Below are positions 1 to 7,041 of a stretch of DNA of 64,000 bases, in pieces (the first letter of the stretch is position 1; each line of letters begins with the position of its first letter). The stretch is from assembly GCA_028279885.1 (NCBI GenBank), contig JANQMX010000029.1, positions 83,112 to 147,111 on the forward strand, read 5' to 3'. The stretch comes from Rhodovibrionaceae bacterium (lineage in GTDB: Bacteria; Pseudomonadota; Alphaproteobacteria; Kiloniellales; DSM-21159). The notes beneath the pieces are model-generated. The model saw only the letters and a list, made by a program, of their open reading frames with translations. It ran no database searches and had not been told where the DNA came from. The translations under genes were made by a program, and so were the position numbers.

Positions 1-1
1 G

Positions 2-775
2 GCCGAGGGCGAGCACATCAATCTGGTCGAGACCCTGGCTGAGCGCGTGGCCGAGCTTTGCTTCGCGCACCCCAACGTCGCGGCCGTGCACGTGGGCGTG
101 GAGAAGCTCGACATTCATGCGCAGACGGAAAGTGTCGGCGTGGAGATCCGCCGCCGCCGGCGGGAAAGCGCCGACCCCTCCGTCTTTCCGTTGCCGGGCT
201 TCTTCGCCCGCGCCGCCCGGCCCCGGCCCAAGCATCCCATCACCATCCTCTGTCTCGACGACGAGACGCTGGAAGGGCCCCATCGCGCCGCTTGGTTGGC
301 CCGGGCCGCCGAGCACCCAGGTCGTGTCGTGCTAATGGTCGATGCTGGGCGCTACGGCGCACCGCTCGACGATGCGCGCGCCCTCGACGCGGCGACGGCC
401 CATCACCTGCGGCTCATTGCCATGGAGCAGTCGGCCCGGGCTTTGGCCGCGGCGGACCCACTCTTCGTCCCCTGCGATAGCGAGAGCGCCCTGACTCACG
501 CGCTGGAAGAGGCGCGCATCCCCGTCTGGCTGCCGGTGGCCATGACGCTGGGCCGGCCGGAGATTGGCGAGCGGCCTGATACGACAGCCGCCACCTTGGC
601 CCTCTGGCTGGCCCGGCACTACGGCGCGGAACGCCTAATTGTGGTCAGCGACCGGCGTGATCCCCTTCCGAGCGAGGAGGCTATCGACAGCCGCTTCGCC
701 CCGCCTGAAGACCGCTTCGAAACCGACGTGCTGCCGTCCACTGCCGCTGAAGCCGCGACGCTGGTCGACCGCTAA
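2..775 (+). CDS. Dihydroneopterin aldolase-like domain fused to amino-acid-kinase-like domain (5' truncated)
   Basis: The frame is open from base 2, so the gene starts to the left of the window. The first ~50 residues (HINLVETLAERVAELCF, then VHVGVEKLDI and VGVEIRRRR) match the C-terminal half of FolB, which cleaves dihydroneopterin to 6-hydroxymethyl-dihydropterin in folate synthesis. After a short linker come ~180 residues that look like an amino-acid-kinase fold of the MfnE-like type: a VVLMVDAGRYG stretch where the GGG loop would be, AMEQSARALA, IPVWLPVAM, and TTAATLALWLARHYGAERL, which resembles the SDSLAAWLA-GAERL motif. The glycine-rich loop looks degenerate, so kinase activity is doubtful. 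The FolB part is fairly secure; the second domain is an inference from motif order. Confidence 0.65.
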   Translation, partial: AEGEHINLVETLAERVAELCFAHPNVAAVHVGVEKLDIHAQTESVGVEIRRRRRESADPSVFPLPGFFARAARPRPKHPITILCLDDETLEGPHRAAWLARAAEHPGRVVLMVDAGRYGAPLDDARALDAATAHHLRLIAMEQSARALAAADPLFVPCDSESALTHALEEARIPVWLPVAMTLGRPEIGERPDTTAATLALWLARHYGAERLIVVSDRRDPLPSEEAIDSRFAPPEDRFETDVLPSTAAEAATLVDR

Positions 776-996
776 ATTGCAGCTCAGCCAAGAATCGGAG
801 CGCCGAGACCGCTTCGATCAGCTAGTTTTGAGACCGTGCTCGAAGGCGGGCGCTCAAAGCCCCCTCTTCAGGAAAGCAGAGCCGCTCTGCGCAAATGCTG
901 TAGGGCCACGAAGCCGAACTTTTGCTAGAGTAATTCCAGTTATCCGCCGAGAGCACCAGCGTTGTCCCTCACACGCGTCTCGAAAGGAGGCTGACC

Positions 997-1134
997 ATGT
1001 ACACGCTGCTCTATCGCCTTCTCTGTCTGTCCTGTTGGATCTTCAGCGTCGATGCCGAAAGTTGCCGCAAGGCGCGCCCGCAAAACCGCCGCATGCCGGT
1101 GGCGACCCCAGGTCGCGAGAACTTCGGCCACTGA
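997..1134 (+). CDS. Possible small ORF, 45 aa, cysteine-containing
   Basis: An ATG sits 6 bases after a strong Shine-Dalgarno (AAAGGAGG at 983-990) in the 516-base space between the FolB-like gene and dctP. The product begins MYTLLYRLLCLSCW, a short hydrophobic segment with two cysteines, and ends in a basic tail. I do not recognise it. The RBS is the only positive evidence; the frame is short and may be chance. Apart from this frame and the hairpin at 1169-1186, I see nothing convincing in 776-1291. Confidence 0.25.
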   Translation: MYTLLYRLLCLSCWIFSVDAESCRKARPQNRRMPVATPGRENFGH

Positions 1135-1168
1135 CACTGGGCCAGGCCACCGGGAACCGGGCCACTGA

Positions 1169-1186
1169 GGGCCGGGCAACCGGCCC
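1169..1186 (+). other. 7-bp GC hairpin with GCAA tetraloop
   Basis: GGGCCGG (1169-1175) pairs perfectly with CCGGCCC (1180-1186) around a GCAA loop, a stable GNRA tetraloop. It lies 35 bases after the small ORF at 997-1134 and ~105 bases before dctP. There is no T-run, so it may be an RNA structural element in the dctP leader rather than a classical terminator. Confidence 0.35.
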
Positions 1187-1291
1187 AATCCGCCTCCCCC
1201 CTTGCATTCGCCTAAGGCGCCGAGAATGATAGCGCCACGCTGCCGCCAAGGCGGCGAGACAAAAATGACGAAAAACGAAGGGAGGCGAAGA

Positions 1292-2299
1292 ATGCTTCGT
1301 AAGACCATCGCATGCTTGGCGGTCGCTGCCGCGGCCACCATGGCGGCCGCGCCACTGCAGGCCGCCGAGACGACGCTGCGCATTTCGCTGCAGCTGCCGT
1401 TGAAGAGCCACCTCGGGCAGAACCTGATGCTGTTCAAGGAGGAGGTCGAAAAGAACTCGAACGGCGAGATCGCCGTCGAGATCTACGATTCGGCGCAGCT
1501 CTACAAGGACAAGGAGGTGCCCCAGGCGGTCGGCGCCGGCGCCATCGAGATGGGCGTTGCCTCCCTCACCCGCTTCGTCGGCGACATTCCGGCGGTCGAC
1601 ATCTTCTATATGCCCTTCATGTTCAACTCGGAGGATCTGGTGCGGGCGGCGACCGCCAAGGACAGCACGGTCCGCGGCCCCATCGACGAGGCCATCCTGG
1701 ACACGGGCAGCCGCGTGCTCTGGTGGCAAGCCTACGGCGGGGCCATCATGCTCTCGCAAGACGAGCCGGTGCGCTCGCCCGATGAGATCGAGAACAAGAA
1801 AGTCCGCGTCTTCGGCAAGACGCTGGGCAGCTTCATGGAGGCGGTCGGCGCCTCCCCGACCCTGATCTCCGGCTCCGAGCAGTACCTCGCCTATCAGCGC
1901 GGCACCGTCGATGTCGGCATGACCGGCGTTTCCGGCGTCAAGTCGCGCAAGCTCTGGGAGGTGATGGACACCATCACGGTGACCAACCACGCCAATATCG
2001 AGTTCATCGTGCTGGTCAACGAGGACTTCTGGCAGGGCCTACCGGCCGAGCACCAGGAGATCATCCAGGCCGCCGCCGCCAAGGCCGACGCAGCCGTGCG
2101 CGACGATATCGCCCGCATCGAGGCCGAAGCCTATGAGGCGGCCAAGAGCGAAGGCATGACGGTGATCGAGCTTACGCCCGAAGAAGTCGCCGTCTGGCGC
2201 GAAGGCGCCGGCCCCGTGCTGAAGCAGTACAAAGAGGCGGCCGGTCCGCTCGGCGTGCAGCTTCTGGAAGCGGCCGAAGGCCTGCGCGGGACCAACTAG
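1292..2299 (+). CDS. dctP: TRAP transporter substrate-binding protein (DctP family)
   Basis: This is the periplasmic solute-binding protein of a TRAP transporter, 335 aa with the start at 1292, which has a GGGAGG ribosome site just upstream and puts a signal peptide (MLRKTIACLAVAAAATMAAA, then PLQA-AETTL) at the true N terminus. Earlier in-frame starts would add a charged leader. The mature part shows DctP-type features: LKSHLGQNLMLFKEEVEKNS near the start, the VPQAVGAGAIEMG stretch, and YLAYQRGTVDVGMTG around the conserved ligand-binding region. The two membrane subunits follow on the same strand. A DctP protein usually binds a carboxylate; the isocitrate-lyase-family enzyme downstream fits a C4 or branched dicarboxylate, but the ligand cannot be read from the sequence. 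Confidence 0.93.
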   Translation: MLRKTIACLAVAAAATMAAAPLQAAETTLRISLQLPLKSHLGQNLMLFKEEVEKNSNGEIAVEIYDSAQLYKDKEVPQAVGAGAIEMGVASLTRFVGDIPAVDIFYMPFMFNSEDLVRAATAKDSTVRGPIDEAILDTGSRVLWWQAYGGAIMLSQDEPVRSPDEIENKKVRVFGKTLGSFMEAVGASPTLISGSEQYLAYQRGTVDVGMTGVSGVKSRKLWEVMDTITVTNHANIEFIVLVNEDFWQGLPAEHQEIIQAAAAKADAAVRDDIARIEAEAYEAAKSEGMTVIELTPEEVAVWREGAGPVLKQYKEAAGPLGVQLLEAAEGLRGTN

Positions 2300-2316
2300 C
2301 TCAAACCATGCCGTTC

Positions 2317-2357
2317 CCGGCCGGGCGCATTCGGGCCCGGCCGGACTCCTTTTTTTG
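2317..2357 (+). terminator. Rho-independent terminator/attenuator between dctP and dctQ
   Basis: A perfect 10-bp stem, CCGGCCGGGC (2317-2326) with GCCCGGCCGG (2335-2344), is followed within 5 bases by a run of seven T (2350-2356). It lies 17 bases after the dctP stop. Such a site would let the binding protein be made in excess over the membrane subunits, with read-through supplying dctQM. Confidence 0.85.
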
Positions 2358-2384
2358 TTCTTCCAATGAGATGAGGCGCGAAGC

Positions 2385-2900
2385 GTGCAGGGGCTCTTTC
2401 GCCTGGTCGACCGCATCGCTAACTTTCTTGGCCAGCTTGCCGCGTGGTTGTTCTTCGCTACCGGAGCGATGATCACCTATGAGGTTTTGGCGCGCTATCT
2501 CTTCAACGCGCCGACCATCTGGGCCGCCGAGCTCTCCCAGCTCTTCCTGCTGTGGGGCACCTTTATCGCCATGGGGACGCTGCTGCGTCAGCGGGCCCAC
2601 ATTCGCATCACCTTGCTGACCGGGCGCCTCGGCGCACGCGGGCGGCAAGCCAGCGAGCTCTTCGCCTTGCTCTTCATCGCCGTTTTTTCCGCGGTTGCGT
2701 GCTGGTACGGCTGGGGCATCGCATACGACTCGCTGGAGCGCGGTCGCTCCACGGGAACCATGCTCAACATCCCCAACTGGTGGAGTGAGATGGTAATCCC
2801 GCTCGGCTTCCTGGTGCTGCTGCTGCAGTGCCTTGTCGAGCTGCTGCGGGTCTGGCGCGACGGGGCGCCCGCGCAAGCCGAGCATCACGGCGAGCACTAG
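2385..2900 (+). CDS. dctQ: TRAP transporter small permease subunit (DctQ family)
   Basis: A 171-aa inner-membrane protein with four predicted hydrophobic segments (about residues 18-38, 47-65, 85-105 and 127-150) and the DctQ-type core YEVLARYLFNAPTIWAAELS followed by an arginine-rich loop. It starts with GTG at 2385, 8 bases after a GAGG site; the nearby ATGs are out of frame. It lies between dctP and dctM, the normal TRAP order. In this family the small subunit assembles with DctM and is needed for transport. Confidence 0.9.
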   Translation: MQGLFRLVDRIANFLGQLAAWLFFATGAMITYEVLARYLFNAPTIWAAELSQLFLLWGTFIAMGTLLRQRAHIRITLLTGRLGARGRQASELFALLFIAVFSAVACWYGWGIAYDSLERGRSTGTMLNIPNWWSEMVIPLGFLVLLLQCLVELLRVWRDGAPAQAEHHGEH

Positions 2901-2903
2901 AGC

Positions 2904-4178
2904 ATGACGGCGCTCCTCATCCTGCTGGCGCTCTTCGCCCTGCTTCTCCTTGGCGTGCCTGTCGCCTTCGCGCTCGGCGGGCTCGGCTATCTGATGCTGG
3001 AATTCGGCGGCTTCTCGCCGCTCATGGTCCCGCAGGGGCTATTCAGCACCATCGACAATTTCATCCTCTTGGCCGTCCCGCTCTTCCTTCTGATGTCGAA
3101 CGTGTTGTTGAAGGGCGGTGTCGGGCGGGACCTTTTTGCCGCCGTGCAGGCCTGGGTCGGCCATTGGCCGGGGGGCCTGGCGGTCGCGACCGTGGTCTCC
3201 TGCGGTATCTTCGCCGCCATCTCGGGGTCCTCGGTGGCGACGGCGGCAACCATCGGCACGGTAGCCATCCCCGAGATGATCAAGCGCGGCTATCCGCGGA
3301 GCTTCGTCCTCGGCCTGCTGGCAGCCGGCGGCACCCTGGGCATTCTCATTCCCCCCTCAATTCCGATGATCGTCTTCGGCTTCATCACCGAGGAGTCGGT
3401 GATTGCGCTCTTTCTCGCCGGAATCGGGCCGGGCTTGTTGTTGATCGTGCTCTTCATCGCCTTTTCCATGATCTACGCCCGGCTCAGCCCCGACTATCAG
3501 CCACAACCCAAGGCCGGCTGGGACGAGCGCAAACGCACGGGCATCCGCGCTTTGCCCACTTTCGGCCTGGCGGCGCTGATCATCTGGGGAATCTACAGCG
3601 GTGCCTTCACACCGACGGAGGCCGCCGCGATCGGCTTCGCAGCGGCGCTCTTCATCACCGGCCTCCTGCTGCGGACCTTGACCTGGGACATGCTGAAGGA
3701 CGCAACCCTGGACGCCATGAAGACCACGGTCACCATTCTGCTGATCGTCGCCGGCGCCAAGGTCTTTGGTAAAGCCATCACGCTCTACCGCATTCCCCAG
3801 GACATCTCTTTCATCATCACTCAGAACTTCAACGAGGCTTGGCTGTTCGTCCTGGTGGTCGCCGCCGTGCTGGTGCTGATGGGTCTCTTCCTCGAGGCCC
3901 TCTCCATGATGCTGATCATGGTGCCGGTCCTGGCGCCCTCGCTGATACCGCTCGGCCTAGATCCGATCTGGTTCGGCATCTTCTTCGTTATCATGGTGGA
4001 GTGCGCACTGATCACCCCGCCGGTCGGCCTCAATCTCTATGTCATACAGGCGGTCGGACGAGCCTCCATGGGGGAGGTCGCGCGTGGAGTCTGGCCATTC
4101 CTCCTCTTGATGCTGCTGACCGTGTTCTTCATCTACCTGGTACCCGACATCGCGCTCTACATACCCTTCAAGCTCTGA
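2904..4178 (+). CDS. dctM: TRAP transporter large permease subunit (DctM family)
   Basis: A 424-aa polytopic membrane protein, typical length for DctM, with roughly twelve hydrophobic segments. Diagnostic stretches include SGSSVATAATIGTVAIPEM, GTLGILIPPSIPMIVFGFI, YSGAFTPTEAAAIG and ALITPPVGLNLYVIQ, the repeated helical-hairpin and proline motifs of the sodium-coupled TRAP channel half. It starts 3 bases after the dctQ stop. It forms the translocation pathway for the substrate delivered by the 1292-2299 product. Confidence 0.95.
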   Translation: MTALLILLALFALLLLGVPVAFALGGLGYLMLEFGGFSPLMVPQGLFSTIDNFILLAVPLFLLMSNVLLKGGVGRDLFAAVQAWVGHWPGGLAVATVVSCGIFAAISGSSVATAATIGTVAIPEMIKRGYPRSFVLGLLAAGGTLGILIPPSIPMIVFGFITEESVIALFLAGIGPGLLLIVLFIAFSMIYARLSPDYQPQPKAGWDERKRTGIRALPTFGLAALIIWGIYSGAFTPTEAAAIGFAAALFITGLLLRTLTWDMLKDATLDAMKTTVTILLIVAGAKVFGKAITLYRIPQDISFIITQNFNEAWLFVLVVAAVLVLMGLFLEALSMMLIMVPVLAPSLIPLGLDPIWFGIFFVIMVECALITPPVGLNLYVIQAVGRASMGEVARGVWPFLLLMLLTVFFIYLVPDIALYIPFKL

Positions 4179-4188
4179 GGAGGCTTTC

Positions 4189-5046
4189 ATGAGCAAGGCC
4201 GAAGACCTGCGCCGCCTATTGGCCGAGCCTGGCCTGATCGTCATGCCCTGCTGCTTCGATGCGCTCTCGGCGAAGCTGATCGAGCGCGCGGGCTTTCCCC
4301 TCACCTTCATGAGCGGCTTCGCCGTCTCCGTTGCCCGCCTGGGCCTGCCGGATACGGGGCTGATCTCCTATGGCGAGATGCTCGATCAGGGACGCAGCAT
4401 CTGCGATGCAGTCTCCATCCCGGTGATCGGCGACGGCGACACCGGCTACGGCAACCCGCTCAACGTCAAGCGCACCGTCCGGGGCTATGCCAAGGCGGGC
4501 TTTGCCTGCATCATGATCGAGGACCAGCTGGCGCCCAAGCGCTGCGGCCACACGCGCGGCAAGCAGACGGTCTCGCGCAACGAGGCGATTACGAGGCTGC
4601 GCGCTGCCCTGGATGCGCGTGATGAAGGCGCCGATATCCTCATCATGGCGCGGACCGATGCCCGCGCGACCGACGGTCTGGAAGAAGCGCTGACGCGTGT
4701 CAGGACCTTCCGGGAGATGGGCGCCGACATCACCTTTCTGGAAGCGCCGCGCGGCAAGGATGAAATGCGCCGCTACTGCGACGAGGTCGACGGGCCCAAG
4801 ATGGCCAACCTCGTCGAGCAAGGCGACACGCCGCTGCTGCCGCACGAAGAGCTGGAGGAGATCGGCTACAAGCTCGTGGCCTATCCCCTCACCCTGCAGC
4901 TCGCGGCGCAGCAAGGCATGATGGACGCCCTGGCCGCGATGAAGGCCGGCCGCCACCCGCAGCACCTGGCGAGCTTCACCGAGCTGCAGGCAGTCGCCGG
5001 CTTCCCGGAGTACTTCGAGGCAGAGAAGGCCTACGCGGAGGGCTAA
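4189..5046 (+). CDS. Isocitrate lyase/PEP mutase family protein (carboxylate C-C lyase type)
   Basis: A 285-aa single-domain TIM-barrel enzyme of the ICL/PEPM superfamily. Visible signatures are MSGF (41-44), the metal-binding GDGDTGYGN (81-89), EDQ (111-113) and KRCGH (117-121). In this superfamily the K-(K/R)-C-G-H loop with its cysteine marks C-C lyases such as PrpB methylisocitrate lyase, dimethylmalate lyase or oxaloacetate decarboxylase, rather than phosphonate enzymes. A GAGGAGG site precedes the ATG, and the gene starts 10 bases after dctM, so it is probably cotranscribed with the TRAP transporter and acts on the imported acid or a product of it. No prpC or prpD neighbour is present, so prpB itself is not implied. 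The substrate is unknown. Confidence 0.88.
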   Translation: MSKAEDLRRLLAEPGLIVMPCCFDALSAKLIERAGFPLTFMSGFAVSVARLGLPDTGLISYGEMLDQGRSICDAVSIPVIGDGDTGYGNPLNVKRTVRGYAKAGFACIMIEDQLAPKRCGHTRGKQTVSRNEAITRLRAALDARDEGADILIMARTDARATDGLEEALTRVRTFREMGADITFLEAPRGKDEMRRYCDEVDGPKMANLVEQGDTPLLPHEELEEIGYKLVAYPLTLQLAAQQGMMDALAAMKAGRHPQHLASFTELQAVAGFPEYFEAEKAYAEG

Positions 5047-5135
5047 CTAGGCTTTTCTGCGGCACCGCGCGCCCCGCCAGGCCGTCCGACTGGGCGCCCA
5101 GTCCTGGTCCTTAGATGCGCGGGGCCAGCCCAAGA

Positions 5136-5226
5136 ATTATGTTACATATCCTCTTGTGTCTGCCCTTGAGATAGGTTACATATCGTCTTGTCTCTGTCTG
5201 AGAGATAGGTGACATATCCTCTATCG
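5136..5226 (+). repeat. Three 34-bp-spaced palindromic operator-like repeats
   Basis: GTTACATATC occurs at 5141 and 5175, and GTGACATATC at 5209, exactly 34 bases apart. The first two full 34-base units end in GAGATAG or GAGAGATAG and are close copies. Each site sits in an imperfect palindrome, GATAnGTnACnTATC, with dyad centres at 5143, 5177 and 5211 (the first copy has the perfect 11-mer TATGTTACATA). The array ends ~20 bases before the start of the ribbon-helix-helix-like gene at 5247, so autoregulation by that protein is the simplest reading. Confidence 0.75.
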
Positions 5227-5246
5227 CAGAACATGGAGCATTGAAA

Positions 5247-5813
5247 ATGATGCCCGTAGTCAGAATCAATGATGCAACTTTTGCTGATCTCAGCACGCTC
5301 AAAACATGGTTTGGGACCAACACGCCCAGCGAGACGATCGACCGCGTCGTGCGGGAAGCCATGCAGCAGCTCGGCATGGAGCGGGATGAAGAGCCGGAAG
5401 ATACCACACCTAAAACGGGTGATGGTGCGATGCTGTTCGACACCGCGCCGAGCCTTACTTTTACAAAACCGCTGGCGGCGTCAATCAACGGAGAGTCGAT
5501 CCGCAATCCACGCTGGTCAGTGATCCTGCTCACGACAATTGCCCAGATTAAGGCCGAGGTGGTCGATCCTAATTTGCTCGTCCGAGAACTAGCCATTCCG
5601 GCCAAGGCCGAGCAATACGAGGAGGAAGGATTCAAGTATCACCCCGATCTCGGTATCTCCGTGCAGGGTCAGTCAGCGTCAGACGCCTGGAAGGAAATCA
5701 ATCGCCTTGCCAAGAAGTGGCGCATCCCGGTCACTGTCGAGTTTCAGTGGCGAGAGAACCCGAAGGCGAAGTTCCCCGGCAAGACTGGCGTCCTTCGCTC
5801 TGGCAATGTCTGA
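5247..5813 (+). CDS. Ribbon-helix-helix-like DNA-binding protein with conserved C-terminal domain of unknown function
   Basis: About 188 aa. The start at 5247 has GGAG 8 bases upstream; an in-frame TTG at 5241 is the alternative. Residues ~1-45 (MPVVRINDATFADLSTLK, then NTPSETIDRVVREAMQQLG) have the strand-helix-helix pattern of MetJ/Arc/CopG proteins. A charged linker leads to a second domain that begins near LTFTKPLAASINGESI, then holds an ordered helix (WSVILLTTIAQIKAEV) and ends in GFKYHPDLGISVQGQSAS and VTVEFQWRENPKAKFPGKTG. I do not recognise this C-terminal domain; it could bind a partner, oligomerise, or be a nuclease remnant. Base composition is visibly less GC-rich than the neighbours, suggesting acquisition. 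No toxin-like partner is next to it. Confidence 0.7.
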   Translation: MMPVVRINDATFADLSTLKTWFGTNTPSETIDRVVREAMQQLGMERDEEPEDTTPKTGDGAMLFDTAPSLTFTKPLAASINGESIRNPRWSVILLTTIAQIKAEVVDPNLLVRELAIPAKAEQYEEEGFKYHPDLGISVQGQSASDAWKEINRLAKKWRIPVTVEFQWRENPKAKFPGKTGVLRSGNV

Positions 5814-5826
5814 TCGAGTAACTCCT

Positions 5827-5861
5827 GATGCGGGGCCTTGAACTCGCAGAGACCCCGCATC
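5827..5861. terminator. Bidirectional terminator hairpin between convergent genes
   Basis: GATGCGGGG (5827-5835) pairs with CCCCGCATC (5853-5861), a perfect 9-bp stem with a 17-base loop. It lies 14 bases after the stop of the ribbon-helix-helix gene and ~80 bases before the 3' end of the minus-strand tenA. There is no strong T-run on either side, so efficiency is uncertain. Confidence 0.5.
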
Positions 5862-5940
5862 AATCGTCCTGGAAAATCCGCATAACGCTTAGTTAGCGCT
5901 CTCAGAACATGCCAAGCTGACGTTTGGGACGGCAGGGGAT

Positions 5941-6624
5941 CTAGGGAGTCAGCCCCATATCCCAGAAGCCGATCTCAAGCCGTGTCGCCACCTTGAAGGT
6001 TTCGGCCAGAGCAGGCCAACGGCCGGAGCTCATGACGTCCTCGCCGATACGCCGCGCCGCGACCCGTTCGAGCTGCTCAGCGGCGGCGCGCGCGACCTCC
6101 TGATAGTCCTTGCCGGCGTAGGTCTCGATCCACGGAAGGTAGGGGTTGCTGTCCTTCACCGTCGCCGGGTCCTCGGCCAGGGCTTCGCCGATCTCGGCAT
6201 AGCCCATCACACAGGGGCTGAGCGCCACCAGCAGGTCGAGCAGATCGCCGCTCATCCCCTTGTCGAGGACGAAACGGGTGTAGGCGTGGTTGCCCGAGGC
6301 CTCCGGTGTGGCCGCCATTTCCGCTTCGCTGAGGCCCCACTCGGCACAGAAGCTGACGTGCAGGGCCATCTCGTGGTTGAGCAGGCCGTCGACCACCTTG
6401 GCCGCCTGGCGCAGGTCGTCGAGATGCTCGGACTTGTAGACGGCGAGCGCCCAAGCCCGGCTGAAGTGAATGAGGAAGATGTAGTCCTGGGTCAGATAAT
6501 GACGGAAGCAGTCCTTGGGCAGGCTGCCGTCGGCCAGCTGGCGCACGAAGCTGTGCCCGACGAAGGCATCCCAGTCCGCCTGGCAGCTGGCTTTGAGCGC
6601 CCGAAACAAGGTGTCGGCCAGCAT
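5941..6624 (-). CDS. tenA: TenA family aminopyrimidine aminohydrolase (thiaminase II)
   Basis: A 227-aa cytoplasmic all-helical enzyme. TenA hydrolyses 4-amino-5-aminomethyl-2-methylpyrimidine (and thiamine in vitro) to HMP for thiamine salvage. Family signatures are the N-terminal FVRQLADGSLPKDCFRHYL, TQDYIFL (acidic Asp47, Tyr48), the catalytic cysteine in LSPCVMGYAEIG (Cys138), SNPYLPWIETYA and a C-terminal Glu217 in RLEIGFWDMGL. It starts 3 bases after the ferredoxin stop, so it is the last gene of the sulfur-supply operon. Sulfur from cysteine desulfurase also feeds the thiazole half of thiamine, which may explain the linkage. No TPP riboswitch is visible in front of it. Confidence 0.92.
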   Translation of the reverse strand: MLADTLFRALKASCQADWDAFVGHSFVRQLADGSLPKDCFRHYLTQDYIFLIHFSRAWALAVYKSEHLDDLRQAAKVVDGLLNHEMALHVSFCAEWGLSEAEMAATPEASGNHAYTRFVLDKGMSGDLLDLLVALSPCVMGYAEIGEALAEDPATVKDSNPYLPWIETYAGKDYQEVARAAAEQLERVAARRIGEDVMSSGRWPALAETFKVATRLEIGFWDMGLTP

Positions 6625-6627
6625 GGG

Positions 6628-6951
6628 CTAAAACTTATGCCCGCTGCCAGGGAGGGCGACGGTCAGACCCTCCATCTCTTCCGTCACGACGATCTGGCAG
6701 CCGAGGCGTGAGGTCTGCTGCAGGTCGAACGCCAGATCGAGCATGTCCTCTTCATCTTCGGAAGGCTCATCAAGGCGCTGGTACCAGCTCGGCTCGACGA
6801 TCACGTGACAGGTCGCGCAGGCGAGCGAGCCTTCGCAGGCCCCCTCGATATCGATATCGAATTTGTGCGCGACTTCCATGACGGACAGGCCGAGCGGCGC
6901 GTCCACTTCCTTGCGGTTTCCGTCGGCCTCGATGAAGACAATGCGTGGCAT
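6628..6951 (-). CDS. fdx: Plant/adrenodoxin-type 2Fe-2S ferredoxin (ISC-type)
   Basis: With the start at 6951 the product is 107 aa and begins MPRIVFIEADG, the usual N terminus of ISC ferredoxins; a GTG at 6993 would add 14 poorly conserved residues. The cluster ligands are Cys39, Cys45 and Cys48 in CEGSLACATCHV, plus Cys85 in SRLGCQIVV, the C-x5-C-x2-C...C pattern of adrenodoxin-type ferredoxins. It probably supplies electrons for Fe-S cluster assembly. It follows iscS in the same direction and is directly followed by tenA. Confidence 0.92.
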   Translation of the reverse strand: MPRIVFIEADGNRKEVDAPLGLSVMEVAHKFDIDIEGACEGSLACATCHVIVEPSWYQRLDEPSEDEEDMLDLAFDLQQTSRLGCQIVVTEEMEGLTVALPGSGHKF

Positions 6952-7041
6952 GCTTATGGGTTCGTTGATGCTGGTCCGTCTCGAAGGCGTCACTTAGGGC
7001 TTGGCGGGGGAAAATGCCAGGGTGAATAGGCGCTTATCGGC

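Noticed and set aside
5141..5226. CRISPR array
   Set aside because: Only three units, contiguous without variable spacers, and each is a short palindrome; the pattern fits an operator array.
6625..7041. TPP riboswitch in front of tenA
   Set aside because: tenA follows the ferredoxin gene by 3 bases and no THI-box sequence is visible nearby.
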